Source: CAZGOM01 sp964527265
GTDB taxonomy: Bacteria > Planctomycetota > Phycisphaerae > Phycisphaerales > Phycisphaeraceae
Length of the DNA: 64,000 bases
Direction: 5' to 3'
NCBI GenBank assembly: GCA_964527265.1
Contig: CAZGOM010000001.1
Coordinates: 1-64,000 of the forward strand
Shown: positions 1-8,715 of the stretch, piece by piece
Layout of the letters: each line of letters opens with the position of its first letter
How positions within the stretch are numbered: position 1 is the first letter of the stretch
Translations under genes and position numbers: made by a program
The notes under the pieces: model-generated
Told to the model about the DNA's origin: nothing
Seen by the model: only the letters and a program-made list of their open reading frames with translations
Database searches by the model: none

Positions 1-735
1 GATTTCGTAGATGGTGGCCATGGCTTCGCTGGGGGTGTGATCCTGGGGGAGGAGGTGGAGGACCATCATGCCGGCGGGTTGGTTTGATTGTACATAGACG
101 AGGATGTGGTTCATGCCTTCGGAGGAGGTGGGGCGGTTGAAGACGCGCGCGCCGGTGCGGTGGCGGTTGAATTTTTCCATGATGTCCCAGAGGGCTGGGT
201 GATCTTTGGCGGGATCGAAGGGGCGGATGATGCCGTTGGCGGCGACGGCGCGGAGTGTGGGTTTGAGGGTGTCGAGGAAGGATTGGGTGGAGGCGCCGGC
301 GTGGATCTCAGGCTGGACGGGGAATTCGATGTAGTTGCGAGGGAAGCGTTCATAGCCGAAGCGGCTGTAGAAGCGGACGAGGCCGCCGAGGCGGGAGATG
401 GGACATTGGGTGTCGTGAAGATGCTTGACGATGTCGGCCATGATGAGAGAGCCGATACCGCCGCCCTGGATGGCGGGTGAGACGCAGACTTCGCCGACAT
501 CGGTCCAGCCGATGGGGGAAGATCCGAACCAGACTGCAGAAGGAGAGGCATAGGCGGCGCAGACGACGCGGCCATCCTGGAGGCCGATACGCCAGCGGGA
601 GGCGGTGTGGCGGATGTGGTCGCAGCGTTGGTTGTAGCGGTCGGAGCCGATCGAGGCTGGGCCGAAGGCGTCGAGGGCGGCGGCGATGCCGTGGGCGTCG
701 GAGGGGAGGGCGGAGCGGAAAGTGAGGGTGGGCAT
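1..735 (-). CDS. GNAT-family N-acetyltransferase (partial, 3' end outside window)
   Basis: The frame is open from an ATG at 735 to the window edge (245 codons), so the C-terminus is missing. Residues about 85-99 read VSPAIQGGGIGSLIM, the acetyl-CoA pyrophosphate-binding loop (motif A, Q/RxxGxG/A) of the GNAT fold. The following stretch (SRLGGLVRFYSRFGYERF) matches the usual 'FYxrfGFe' end of the domain. GNAT enzymes transfer the acetyl group of acetyl-CoA to an amine; the substrate here cannot be told. About 100 further residues after the fold suggest an extra C-terminal domain. The coding strand is C-rich, like other minus-strand genes here. The open frames on the opposite strand are shadows. 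Confidence 0.8.
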   Translation of the reverse strand, partial: MPTLTFRSALPSDAHGIAAALDAFGPASIGSDRYNQRCDHIRHTASRWRIGLQDGRVVCAAYASPSAVWFGSSPIGWTDVGEVCVSPAIQGGGIGSLIMADIVKHLHDTQCPISRLGGLVRFYSRFGYERFPRNYIEFPVQPEIHAGASTQSFLDTLKPTLRAVAANGIIRPFDPAKDHPALWDIMEKFNRHRTGARVFNRPTSSEGMNHILVYVQSNQPAGMMVLHLLPQDHTPSEAMATIYEI

Positions 736-954
736 GGGTAGAGAGTAACGAATGGTGGGAGAGAAGTGAATTTTTGCCTGGGATTAAGAGGATGGGGATG
801 ATTAAGAGAATGGGAGCGGTTGCGATGCAATGTGCTTGAGAAGTGTTTTTCCAGGCCGGAGGATGGTTTGCTTTGATTTTTTCAAGCGATTGTGCGATAT
901 GCTGATTGGCTTGTCAGTGGTGAAACATTTCAACCCTAATCAGGAGATATTGTG

Positions 955-1374
955 ATGATGCGGAATTCAATGGGAATGGTGGCGGGTACGGCGGCGATCG
1001 TGTTCTGCCTGAGCGCGGCGAGCGCGGCGGAGGCGGACAAGAAGCATCCCAAGGAGTTGCATGGGTATTGGGCGGTGCAGAAGATCACGATCGATGGAAA
1101 AGAAGATGGTGGGAACCAAGGGGATTACCTGGTATTGCGCGCGGATGGGACGTATCGGAACATCAAGCGAGGACGTAAGCCGGAAGGGCCGTGGGAAGTG
1201 AACGCGGAGAACAAATTGGTGATGAAGGTCAAGGATTTGGTGATTCTGAAGGCCGATTGGAAGATTGAAGGGGACAAGCTGACGCTGACGGGGGAATCAG
1301 AAGGAGCAAAGCTGGTGATCGAATACAAGAAGACGGCGCTGGAGAAGGATCCCAAGGCGGCGGATGAGAAGTAA
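955..1374 (+). CDS. Small secreted lipocalin-like protein
   Basis: About 139 residues. An AGGAG at 942-946 sits 8 bases before the ATG at 955, so I prefer this start over GTG 952; ATG 958 is also possible. The N-terminus is a signal peptide (hydrophobic GMVAGTAAIVFCLSAASA, then AEADKK), so the protein is exported. The mature part has the pattern 'LHGYWAVQKITIDGK...LVLRADGTYR...PWEVNAENKLVM...DWKIEGDKLTLTGE'. This is typical of small lipocalin-like beta-barrel proteins that are abundant in planctomycete-type genomes. No catalytic residues are evident and no specific function can be assigned. It is monocistronic and followed by a hairpin terminator. Confidence 0.75.
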   Translation: MMRNSMGMVAGTAAIVFCLSAASAAEADKKHPKELHGYWAVQKITIDGKEDGGNQGDYLVLRADGTYRNIKRGRKPEGPWEVNAENKLVMKVKDLVILKADWKIEGDKLTLTGESEGAKLVIEYKKTALEKDPKAADEK

Positions 1375-1402
1375 GGAAGAATCGCGCTTCATTTGATAGA
1401 TG

Positions 1403-1446
1403 AACCCAGGGTTGGGCGTTTGGATGCGCCTCCCCCTGGGTTTTTT
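1403..1446 (+). terminator. Rho-independent terminator of the secreted lipocalin-like gene
   Basis: Arms AACCCAGGG (1403-1411) and CCCTGGGTT (1434-1442) pair perfectly. They are followed by a T-run, 28 bases after the stop codon. Confidence 0.75.
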
Positions 1447-1508
1447 ATTGGGGATTAGGAGGCGAAAAAGTGCAAGCCAATTTTGATGCGTTGATGGCAT
1501 TCGACGGC

Positions 1509-1536
1509 GGCCCTCTCCCGGGGGGGGGAGGGGGCC
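1509..1536. repeat. G/C-rich hairpin between convergent genes
   Basis: GGCCCTCTCCC (1509-1519) pairs with GGGAGGGGGCC (1526-1536) with one wobble, around a short G-rich loop. It lies 25 bases beyond the stop of the minus-strand kinase gene. It could act as that operon's terminator, although no T-run follows on the minus strand, or be a dispersed CCCTCTCCC-type palindrome. Confidence 0.45.
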
Positions 1537-1561
1537 GTAGGATGCACAGTCTGGATGGATG

Positions 1562-2857
1562 TCAGGCGGTTTGAGGGGCTTCGGGTTGTAGAGTGAAGTA
1601 GAAGGTAGCGCCGGCGTTGGGGGCGGACTCAGCCCAGATTTGGCCGCTGTGGCGCTGGATGATGCGGTGGACGATGGCCAGGCCGATGCCGGTGCCGGGG
1701 AAGTCGCTGGCGCGGTGGAGGCGGTTGAAGGCGCCAAAGAGCTGAGAGGCATGTGCCATGTCGAAGCCTGCGCCGTTGTCACGGATGTAGTAGGTGACCT
1801 GGCCGGTGTCGTTGGCGGCCGCGCCGAATTCAATGACCGGGCTGTGCTGCTTGGAGGAGAATTTCCATGCGTTGCCGATGAGGTTGACCAGGGCGATATG
1901 GATGAGGCTGCGGTCGCAATGGGCGGTGATGCCGGGATCAAAGTTCAGGCGGACGTTGCTGTTGGGGTGGGCCTGGCGGAGATCGGCAACGATGGAGTCG
2001 GCGAGCTGGGTGAGATCGACGGGTTCCTTGACCATCTGGTGGTGGGTGAGCTGAGAGAGGCGCAGGAGATCGTCGATGATCTGGCCCATCTTGTCGCAGG
2101 AAGTGACGACGCGGTTGATGAGGTCATTGGCGGTTTCATCGAGCTTGGGGCCGTAGTCTTCGGCGAGGATGCGGACAAAGCCGGAAATGCTGCGCAGGGG
2201 GGCGCGCAGGTCGTGGGAGACGGAGTAGCTGAAGGCTTCGAGTTCCTTGTTACTGGAGCGGAGGGAGTCGTTTGCGGAGCGGAGGTCGTCCTTGGTGCGG
2301 ACGAGTTCCTGGTTTCGCTGGATAGCGGTTTCGTAGGTGGAGAGCAGGAGGTTTAAGATTTGGAGGCGGTCGGCGGTGATGAAGTGACGCTGGCCGTTAA
2401 AGCTGATTTCAATGCCCATTTCGCCGCGGCCTTTGTCGTACTTGCGCATCTCGTAATTGACGAGGACGAAATGGATGCGGGCCATGAGGTATTGGGTGTC
2501 AAAGGGTTTGACGATGAAGTTATCGGCGCGGCATTCCAGGCCGCGGATGACGTCGTAGGGGTCTGAGAGGGTGGTGACGAGGATGACGGGGATGGAGTTG
2601 AGCGTGGGGTCACCTTTGATTTGGCGGCAGAGTTCATAGCCGTCCATCTCGGGCATGATGATGTCGGTGATGATGAGGGTTGGGGTGATGATGCGGGCGA
2701 GGTTGAGGGCTTTGCGTCCGTTTTCGGCGCAAGTGACCACGCAGCCCTGGCTTTCAAGGATGTGGACGAGTTGCTGGGCCTGGGTGGGGCTGTCCTCGGC
2801 GATGAGGATGTGGACGGGCTTACCGAAGAAAAGAGGTGGGTTTGTCATGACGATCAT
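1562..2857 (-). CDS. Receiver-histidine kinase (REC-HisKA-HATPase), output of the Wsp-like operon
   Basis: 431 residues. The N-terminal receiver has the acidic pair ED (21-22), phosphoacceptor D65 in LIITDIIMPEMDG and conserved lysine in VKPFD. A coiled linker (about 170-208) precedes a HisKA box with H215 (SVSHDLRAPLR), then a HATPase_c domain with NLIGNAWKF, DNGAGF and GTGIGLAIV. There is no transmembrane segment, so it is cytoplasmic. Its ATG overlaps the cheB stop (ATGA), showing translational coupling as the last gene of the chemosensory operon. It takes the position held by the REC-GGDEF output WspR in Wsp systems. By inference CheA phosphorylates its receiver, which then tunes its own kinase activity; the downstream partner is unknown. 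Confidence 0.88.
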   Translation of the reverse strand: MIVMTNPPLFFGKPVHILIAEDSPTQAQQLVHILESQGCVVTCAENGRKALNLARIITPTLIITDIIMPEMDGYELCRQIKGDPTLNSIPVILVTTLSDPYDVIRGLECRADNFIVKPFDTQYLMARIHFVLVNYEMRKYDKGRGEMGIEISFNGQRHFITADRLQILNLLLSTYETAIQRNQELVRTKDDLRSANDSLRSSNKELEAFSYSVSHDLRAPLRSISGFVRILAEDYGPKLDETANDLINRVVTSCDKMGQIIDDLLRLSQLTHHQMVKEPVDLTQLADSIVADLRQAHPNSNVRLNFDPGITAHCDRSLIHIALVNLIGNAWKFSSKQHSPVIEFGAAANDTGQVTYYIRDNGAGFDMAHASQLFGAFNRLHRASDFPGTGIGLAIVHRIIQRHSGQIWAESAPNAGATFYFTLQPEAPQTA

Positions 2858-3933
2858 TCCTGAATGGATTGCTGGTTGACGTAGTTGACGAGGGCGTCAG
2901 CTATTTTGTCGGAAGGGAGGATGATGGAGGCGGCCTGGAGCTTTGCGGCTTCACCGGGCATGCCGTAGACGACAGAGGATTCCTGATCCTGTGCGATGGT
3001 AAAGGCGCCGGCATCGTGCATGCGCTTGAGTTCGAGGGCACCATCACGGCCCATGCCGGTGAGGAGGATGCCGACGGAAGACGGGCCGAAATGATCGGCC
3101 ATGGAGCGGAAGAGAAAGGCGACGGAGGGGCGGACGCCGGATTCGGGAGGCTGATTGCTCAGGGTGATGCGGCCGTCACGGGTGACGCCCATGTGGGTGT
3201 TGTCAGGTGCGATGTAGACGTTTCCGGGCTGAGGGAGCTGGCCGCCCTGGGCGATGTAGACGCGCGGACCGTTGGTCAGTTGAAGCCAGTGTACGAGATT
3301 GTCGAGAAAGCCGGGGGCGATGTGCTGGACGACGAGGATGGGGACGGGGAAAGTCTTGGGCAAGGCTGAGAAGATGTCGCGCAGAACCGGGGGGCCGCCG
3401 GTGGAGGCGCCAATGGCGACGAAACTGACTTTGTCGGTGCGGTGGGTGCTGGGGCGGCGCGGGACGGCTGGGGGAACGGGAGCGGTCTGGTGACGGCGCC
3501 ATCGGCGGACGACTTTGACTTCGGACATGAGTTTGACGGTTTGGAGAAGCTGAGCGGAGACGGATGGGAAGTCGGGGGAATCGGGAGAGGTGGGTTTCTG
3601 GACGCCGGCGACGGCACCCATTTCGGTGAGGCGGAAGGTGGTGATGGCCTGGCGACCGCCTTCGGCGCAGACGACGATGGGGACGGGCCAGGTTTCCATG
3701 ATTTGGCGGGTGGTTTCGTAGCCGTCCATGTCGGGCAGCTCAACATCCATGAGGACGACATCCGGCTGGGTGACGGAGAGGAGTGCCATGGCGCGGGGGC
3801 CGTTGTCGGCAGTGCCGACGACCAGGATGCGAGGGTCGGATTTGAGGATTTGAGTCAGCAGGGCGCTGAGGCGGGGGTTGCCCTCGACGACGAGCACTTT
3901 GACTACGGATTGGTGAGCAGGTGGGTTGGCCAT
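2854..3933 (-). CDS. cheB: Chemoreceptor glutamate methylesterase CheB
   Basis: 359 residues: a receiver (about 10-125) and a C-terminal methylesterase. CheB removes methyl groups from receptor glutamates, resetting sensory adaptation. The catalytic triad is visible: S177 in IGASTGGPP, H204 in VVQHIAPGF, and D297 in LTGMGRDGA. Receiver phosphoacceptor D63 lies in VLMDVELPDMDG. The usual acidic pair after beta-1 is VEGN (E17, G18) rather than DD, so metal binding may be altered. It follows cheA by 36 bases and overlaps the downstream kinase gene by 4. There is no strong Shine-Dalgarno before ATG 3933. The identification is secure; the consequence of the E-G pair is inference. Confidence 0.93.
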   Translation of the reverse strand: MANPPAHQSVVKVLVVEGNPRLSALLTQILKSDPRILVVGTADNGPRAMALLSVTQPDVVLMDVELPDMDGYETTRQIMETWPVPIVVCAEGGRQAITTFRLTEMGAVAGVQKPTSPDSPDFPSVSAQLLQTVKLMSEVKVVRRWRRHQTAPVPPAVPRRPSTHRTDKVSFVAIGASTGGPPVLRDIFSALPKTFPVPILVVQHIAPGFLDNLVHWLQLTNGPRVYIAQGGQLPQPGNVYIAPDNTHMGVTRDGRITLSNQPPESGVRPSVAFLFRSMADHFGPSSVGILLTGMGRDGALELKRMHDAGAFTIAQDQESSVVYGMPGEAAKLQAASIILPSDKIADALVNYVNQQSIQE

Positions 3934-3969
3934 GGCGCCTTCGTGGGTGCTAGGGTGGGTGACGTGGTT

Positions 3970-6366
3970 TTAGATAAGACGCTTGACGACTTGGAGCAGG
4001 TTGCTCTGGTCAAAGCTGCTCTTAACGATGTAGGCATTGGCGCCGGCGTCGATGCCGCGCTCGCGTTCGGCAGGGGATTCCAGTGCGGTGACGAGAATGA
4101 CGGGGAGGTTTTCGAATCGCGGCTGGGAGCGGATGCGGGCGGTGAGGTCCAGGCCGGTCATGCGGGGCATTTCGATGTCGGAGACGACCAGATCGAAGAG
4201 CTCTTCGCGGAGAATGGTGAAGGCGTCGACGCCATCGATGGCGGTGCGGACCTTGTAGCCCGCGCTTTCGAGAATGCCCTTGATGAGCATACGGGAGGTG
4301 ATGGAGTCCTCGGCGACGAGGATGCGCTTGAAGGAGGTTTCCGGCGGGGCATTCTCCAGGACGATGGGCTCAACGGGGCGTGCGGAGGCGTGGGCGTTGG
4401 CCAGGAGTGCATGGGCGTCGAGCACGAGGGCGACGGATCCGGAGCGTACCACGGCAGCTCCGGCGACGTGGCGGACGGAGAGCAGTGGCTTGGGCAGGGG
4501 TTTGACCAGCACTTCCTCTTCATGAAGGATTTCATCGACAAGGAAGGCGATCTGCTGCTGGCCAGCAGCGACGACGATGACGGGGAGGAGGGCCTGGTCG
4601 CCAGTGGTGTAGGTTTTGGCTTGAACGCCAAGGGCGCTGTCGAGGCGGACGAGGGAAACAGGTTTTGCGTCGAGGGTGATGGTCTGGCGGTTTTCGACGG
4701 AGTGGATCTGGCTGGGTTTGATGCGGGTGACGCGCAGGACGTGTGCGGCGGAGATGAGGTGCTGAGCGGGGCCGGCTTTGACGAGAATGCCGCGGAAGGT
4801 GGAGAGTGTGGAGGGAAGATGGATTTCGAAGGCGGTGCCTTTGCCGCGCGTGCTGGTGACGTTGATATGGCCGGCGAGAGCGAGGACTTTGGCCTGGACG
4901 ATGGCCATGCCAAGGCCGCGACCGGAGATGGATGTGATCTTGGGACTTGTGGAGGTGCCCGAGAGGAACATGAGATTGAAGGCCTCGCGGTCGGGCATGG
5001 CCTGGGCCTGGGCGAGGGAGAGGTTTCCCACGCGGATGGCGGATTGCTTGAGTGCGTTGACGTTGATGCCTGCACCGTCGTCAGTGATGGTGATGCGCAC
5101 GGACCCGGAGCCGGTGCGGCCGACGGTGATGTTGATGGTGGCGTAGGGGGGTTTGCCGAGTGTGGCGCGGTCTGCAGGGGTTTCGACGGCATGGTCGACG
5201 CAATTGCGCAGGATGTGGATGAAGACGTCTTTGGTTTCTTCAAGGATGCGTTTGTCGATCTGGATGTCTGCGCCCTGGATGTTGAGATGGGCTTCCTTGC
5301 CTTGTTCGCTGCAGAGGTCACGGACGATTTTGGGGAAGACATCGGCGATGGTCTGAAAGGGGAGCATGAGGAGCTCTTTGGAATCCCTGAGCAGGTCATC
5401 GACGCTGCGGGCGATGTTGTGTCTTTCACGGATGGCGCTCTGGGCCAGGGTGAGGAGGCGTTCCTGCATGGAGCGGATGTAGTCGTGGTTCCAATCCAGG
5501 AAGCTGATGAGCTGGGGGGAAACGTGGAGAGGGCCAGAGGCGTCGGTTCCCTGGCGCTGGGTCGCTTGCTGAAGGGCTTTGGCCTGTGCGGAGATCTGGA
5601 GCCAGCGCGCGTGCCATTGCTCAAACTGGGCGGCGGCTTCCTGAAGCTCAGCGGCCTGCTGGATGGCGGCATTCTTGATAGAGAGCATGCTCTCGGCGTG
5701 GAGAAGGCGGGCGTCGAGCTTGGCGACGGGGATGCGGACGGTTTGCGCTACAGGGGCTGGCTCGGGGCGTGGGGAGGCAGCAATGGTGTCTGGAATGGGG
5801 GTGGCGTGGGCCTGCGTCTGCGCCGGGGCGGCGGGTGACGTGGCCGCAGGGGCCGGATGGAGGGGCGGGGCAGGGGTTTGGGGGGTGGGGATGGGCGGCC
5901 GGTCGATGGGGGCGAAGCGGGCCGAGGGAGGCGGGGCCGGAGCGGGGTTGGGTGCGCCGGACGGTTTGGAGAGAGTTGGGGCCTCCAGGCGCTGGATCAA
6001 TTCATCGCGGGCGCGGGTGGAGGAAGGGCTTGGGCCGGTGAGCAGGGAGGTGAGCATGTCCACGGCATGGTGGAGGGTGTCGAAGGCGCGGTGGGTGGGG
6101 GTGGTGCGGCGGGTTTTCCAACCGTGGAAGACGCTTTCCATGGATTGGCAGATGGCTTCAATATCGGCCAAAGCGACGGATCGTGCGGCCCCTTTTAAGC
6201 TGTGAACACTGCGATAGACATTTTCAACCAGGGCCTGGGGGAGGCTGGCGGCGGGCGCCTTTTCCAGCTCCAGGAGGGTGGAGGAAATGGCATGGATATG
6301 CTCACGCGCCTCGGTTTGAAAGGTCTCGCGAAGCTTGGCCATGAAGTTTTCGTCTGGGGTGGGCAT
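3970..6366 (-). CDS. cheA: Hybrid chemotaxis kinase CheA with C-terminal receiver (WspE-like)
   Basis: 798 residues. Order: HPt domain with phospho-accepting H55 (VHSLKGAAR); a Pro/Ala-rich linker (about 130-210); dimerization region; HATPase with HILRNCVDHAVE (N box), DDGAGI (G1) and GRGLGMAIV (G2); CheW-like domain; and C-terminal receiver (VAEDS, phosphoacceptor D in VVSDIEMPRM). CheA autophosphorylates in response to receptor arrays and passes phosphate to receivers. A CheA carrying its own receiver, with no separate CheY, is typical of Wsp/alternative-cellular-function systems rather than flagellar ones. It is encoded 33 bases after the MCP gene. A long open frame lies antisense across it and is a composition shadow. 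Confidence 0.94.
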   Translation of the reverse strand: MPTPDENFMAKLRETFQTEAREHIHAISSTLLELEKAPAASLPQALVENVYRSVHSLKGAARSVALADIEAICQSMESVFHGWKTRRTTPTHRAFDTLHHAVDMLTSLLTGPSPSSTRARDELIQRLEAPTLSKPSGAPNPAPAPPPSARFAPIDRPPIPTPQTPAPPLHPAPAATSPAAPAQTQAHATPIPDTIAASPRPEPAPVAQTVRIPVAKLDARLLHAESMLSIKNAAIQQAAELQEAAAQFEQWHARWLQISAQAKALQQATQRQGTDASGPLHVSPQLISFLDWNHDYIRSMQERLLTLAQSAIRERHNIARSVDDLLRDSKELLMLPFQTIADVFPKIVRDLCSEQGKEAHLNIQGADIQIDKRILEETKDVFIHILRNCVDHAVETPADRATLGKPPYATINITVGRTGSGSVRITITDDGAGINVNALKQSAIRVGNLSLAQAQAMPDREAFNLMFLSGTSTSPKITSISGRGLGMAIVQAKVLALAGHINVTSTRGKGTAFEIHLPSTLSTFRGILVKAGPAQHLISAAHVLRVTRIKPSQIHSVENRQTITLDAKPVSLVRLDSALGVQAKTYTTGDQALLPVIVVAAGQQQIAFLVDEILHEEEVLVKPLPKPLLSVRHVAGAAVVRSGSVALVLDAHALLANAHASARPVEPIVLENAPPETSFKRILVAEDSITSRMLIKGILESAGYKVRTAIDGVDAFTILREELFDLVVSDIEMPRMTGLDLTARIRSQPRFENLPVILVTALESPAERERGIDAGANAYIVKSSFDQSNLLQVVKRLI

Positions 6367-6399
6367 GGTGGCCGCCGTGGGGATGCCGATGGGGGTTGA

Positions 6400-8127
6400 T
6401 CAGACCTTGTACTTTTTGATGGCCTGGTCGAGCTTCTGGCCCAGGTCCTGGAGGTTATGCGCCGCGGTTTCAAGCTGGCGGGCGCTGTCGGCGTTCTGGG
6501 TGCTGGCCTGGCGGATGTTGACCATGGCGCTGGCGACCTGGTCGACTCCGACGAGCTGCTGCTGGCTGGAGGCGGCGATCTGGGTGGCGGCCTGGGCGGC
6601 TTCGTTGACGCTGCCGGAGAGCTGATGGATAGCGTCGCCGGCGTCTGTGGATTGCTTGACGCCGTGCGCGACGGCCTTGGTGCCCTGCTCTGTGGCCATG
6701 ACGGCGGTGCTGGTGGCTTTCTGGATGTCGTTCAGGATGGTGCGGACCTGGTTGGTGGCCTGCTTGGATTGCTCGGCGAGGCTGCGGACTTCCTGTGCGA
6801 CAACGCCGAAGCCCTTGCCATGGTCGCCCGCTTTGGCGGCTTCGATGGCGGCGTTGACAGCGAGGAGGTTGGACTGGGTGGCCAGGTCTTCAACGGTGGT
6901 GATGATCTGTCCGATGGCCTGGGTCTGCTCGCTTAAACGGGCCATGCTGTCTGCGATGGACTCCATCTGCTGGCGGATGCGCTGCATGGCTTCGAGGGTG
7001 GTCTGGGTGGCCTTTTGGCCGGAGGCGGTGGCCTGTGCGACGTGGTGCGCGTTGTCGGAGACGAGCTTGGCCTTTTGCGTGGCGACCTGGGCAGTCTGGC
7101 GGACTTCCTCGACGGTGGTGGTGGTCTGGGTGACGGCGACGGCGGTTTCAGAGGCGCCGGCGGCGAGCTGGGCGGTGGAGGCGGAGATCTGGCCGGTGGA
7201 AGCGGCCAGGACGTTGACGCCTTCGGCAACCTGCATGGTGAGGCGCTGGAGGTTTTCGATCATGGACATGAAGGCGTTGCCCAGCAAGTCTTTGTCGGAC
7301 TGGGGGGTGACGCGGACGCGGAGGTCGCCGCCGGCGATTTTGCCGGCGACATCGGCCATTCCTGTGAGGGACTGGGACATGCGGTCGAAGGTTTGCGCGA
7401 GGGCGCCGACTTCGTCATCCCTGGAGGTGAGGGCCATGCGGGCGCCGAGCTGTCCGCTGGCGATCCTATTGGCGACTTCGGTGATTTCGCGCAAGGGGCC
7501 GGCGATGTTGCGGGTGATGACAAAGGCGAGGAAGGCCAGGAGGACCAAGGCGACCGCGGTGCCGCCCATGATGGTCTGATTGCTGTTTTTGGCGGCGTCA
7601 TCAGCCTTTTTGGAGCGGTCGGCAAGGAGGCTGAGTTCCACATCCTGAATTTCCTTAATCTTGTCGCGGATGACGTCCATTTCTTTTTTGCCTGCGCCAT
7701 CCATGACCCATTTGCGGCTGGCCTCATGGCCTTGGCTTTCCTGAATGCTGACGCCTTCCTTAAGGGTGAGGATTCGTGCGTCAATGAGGAGCCTGAGCTT
7801 CCTGATACGGCCATTTTGTTCAGGATTGTCGGAGGTGAGGGATTCAAGGTCATCAAGATCCTTGATGACGGCGATGTTGCCGTCTTGATAGGGCTTGAGG
7901 TAGGACTTATCACCGGTGATGATGTAACCGCGCTGCCCGGTTTCCGAATCGGTGAGGGCTTGGAGAACATCCCCCAGCCTGTCGAGCACTTTATGGGTAT
8001 GAGTCACCCACCCAGCGGTCTGGGTGAGGATGCTGGTGCTGCTTAAGGCGACCGCGCCGATGACCACAAGGATGACGAGGGCGACGGCGAACCCTGCTGC
8101 GATTTTTGCTCCGACTGTCCATTTCAT
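6400..8127 (-). CDS. Methyl-accepting chemotaxis protein with CHASE3-like sensor
   Basis: 575 residues. Transmembrane segments lie at about 8-30 and 186-205. They flank a helical extracytoplasmic domain containing ETGQRGYIITGD (61-73), the hallmark of CHASE3. A HAMP domain (about 206-260) and a long MCP signalling coiled coil follow. The conserved hairpin tip reads EAAKAGDHGKGFGVVAQEVR. The protein is an inner-membrane sensor that signals to CheA through CheW. Its size and place in the operon match WspA, which responds to surface contact or envelope stress; that stimulus is inference. No C-terminal pentapeptide tether for CheR/CheB is present, since the protein ends in KKYKV. Confidence 0.93.
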   Translation of the reverse strand: MKWTVGAKIAAGFAVALVILVVIGAVALSSTSILTQTAGWVTHTHKVLDRLGDVLQALTDSETGQRGYIITGDKSYLKPYQDGNIAVIKDLDDLESLTSDNPEQNGRIRKLRLLIDARILTLKEGVSIQESQGHEASRKWVMDGAGKKEMDVIRDKIKEIQDVELSLLADRSKKADDAAKNSNQTIMGGTAVALVLLAFLAFVITRNIAGPLREITEVANRIASGQLGARMALTSRDDEVGALAQTFDRMSQSLTGMADVAGKIAGGDLRVRVTPQSDKDLLGNAFMSMIENLQRLTMQVAEGVNVLAASTGQISASTAQLAAGASETAVAVTQTTTTVEEVRQTAQVATQKAKLVSDNAHHVAQATASGQKATQTTLEAMQRIRQQMESIADSMARLSEQTQAIGQIITTVEDLATQSNLLAVNAAIEAAKAGDHGKGFGVVAQEVRSLAEQSKQATNQVRTILNDIQKATSTAVMATEQGTKAVAHGVKQSTDAGDAIHQLSGSVNEAAQAATQIAASSQQQLVGVDQVASAMVNIRQASTQNADSARQLETAAHNLQDLGQKLDQAIKKYKV

Positions 8128-8175
8128 AATAGAAGACTCCGTTGTTGTGTTTGTAATGCCTTGTCGCCAGTGGTT

Positions 8176-8715
8176 TTAGGAAATAGGGTTCTGGTCGACG
8201 ATAATCCTGGCACTGGCCAGGAGTTTGGGCACATCAAGCACGACGACATGGTCGGACGTGACGCCTTTGAGATACTCTGCGCGGATTTCAGTGAGAGTGG
8301 GGAGGGAGGGCTGAAGGTCGTCGGGAGAGACGCTCTTCATGCCGACGACGGTGTCGGCGAGGATGCCCAGGTCGATGCCGCCTTGGCGGACGATGATGGC
8401 GGCGTGGAGATCGGTGATGCCTTGGGAGGGGAGGTCGAAGAAGGCTTTGATGTCGATGACGCAGACGAACTGGCCACGCACGTTGATGATGCCCAAAACA
8501 AAGGGGGGCGTGCCGGGCAGGGAGGTGAGCTGATGCAGGCGGCAGACTTCGCGGACATATTCCTGTTCGACGGCGTAGCGTTCCTTGGCGAGGCTGAACT
8601 CAATGAGGGGGATGTGCTTTGATTCACGGGTGGCGTCGTGGGGAGGCTTGGCCAGTTCAAGGGCGCGGGCCTTGAGAATGTCGAGCGTGCGGTCGGGCTG
8701 GGGAGAGGTGGTCAT
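8176..8715 (-). CDS. cheW: CheW-like coupling protein (second CheW of the operon)
   Basis: 179 residues with one CheW domain: LIEFSLAKERYAVEQEYVREV, then LPGTPPFVLGIINVRGQFVCVIDIKAFF, the classic SH3-like signature. An N-terminal helical extension of about 40 residues may mediate contacts. CheW bridges the receptor and CheA. Its ATG (8715) overlaps the cheR stop (8712-8714) by 4 bases, so translation is coupled. Two CheW genes flank a CheR-TPR gene, as wspB and wspD flank wspC. Confidence 0.92.
   Translation of the reverse strand: MTTSPQPDRTLDILKARALELAKPPHDATRESKHIPLIEFSLAKERYAVEQEYVREVCRLHQLTSLPGTPPFVLGIINVRGQFVCVIDIKAFFDLPSQGITDLHAAIIVRQGGIDLGILADTVVGMKSVSPDDLQPSLPTLTEIRAEYLKGVTSDHVVVLDVPKLLASARIIVDQNPIS

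Noticed and set aside
111..830. A 239-codon minus-strand frame overlapping the acetyltransferase
   Set aside because: It is a Ser/Pro/Thr-rich out-of-frame reading. The correct frame from 735 gives a clear GNAT motif.
3442..5838. A 798-codon + strand open frame opposite cheA
   Set aside because: It is the antisense shadow of a high-G+C gene with strong strand skew. Its translation is Gly/Asp/Val-rich without domains, whereas the minus strand encodes an unmistakable CheA.
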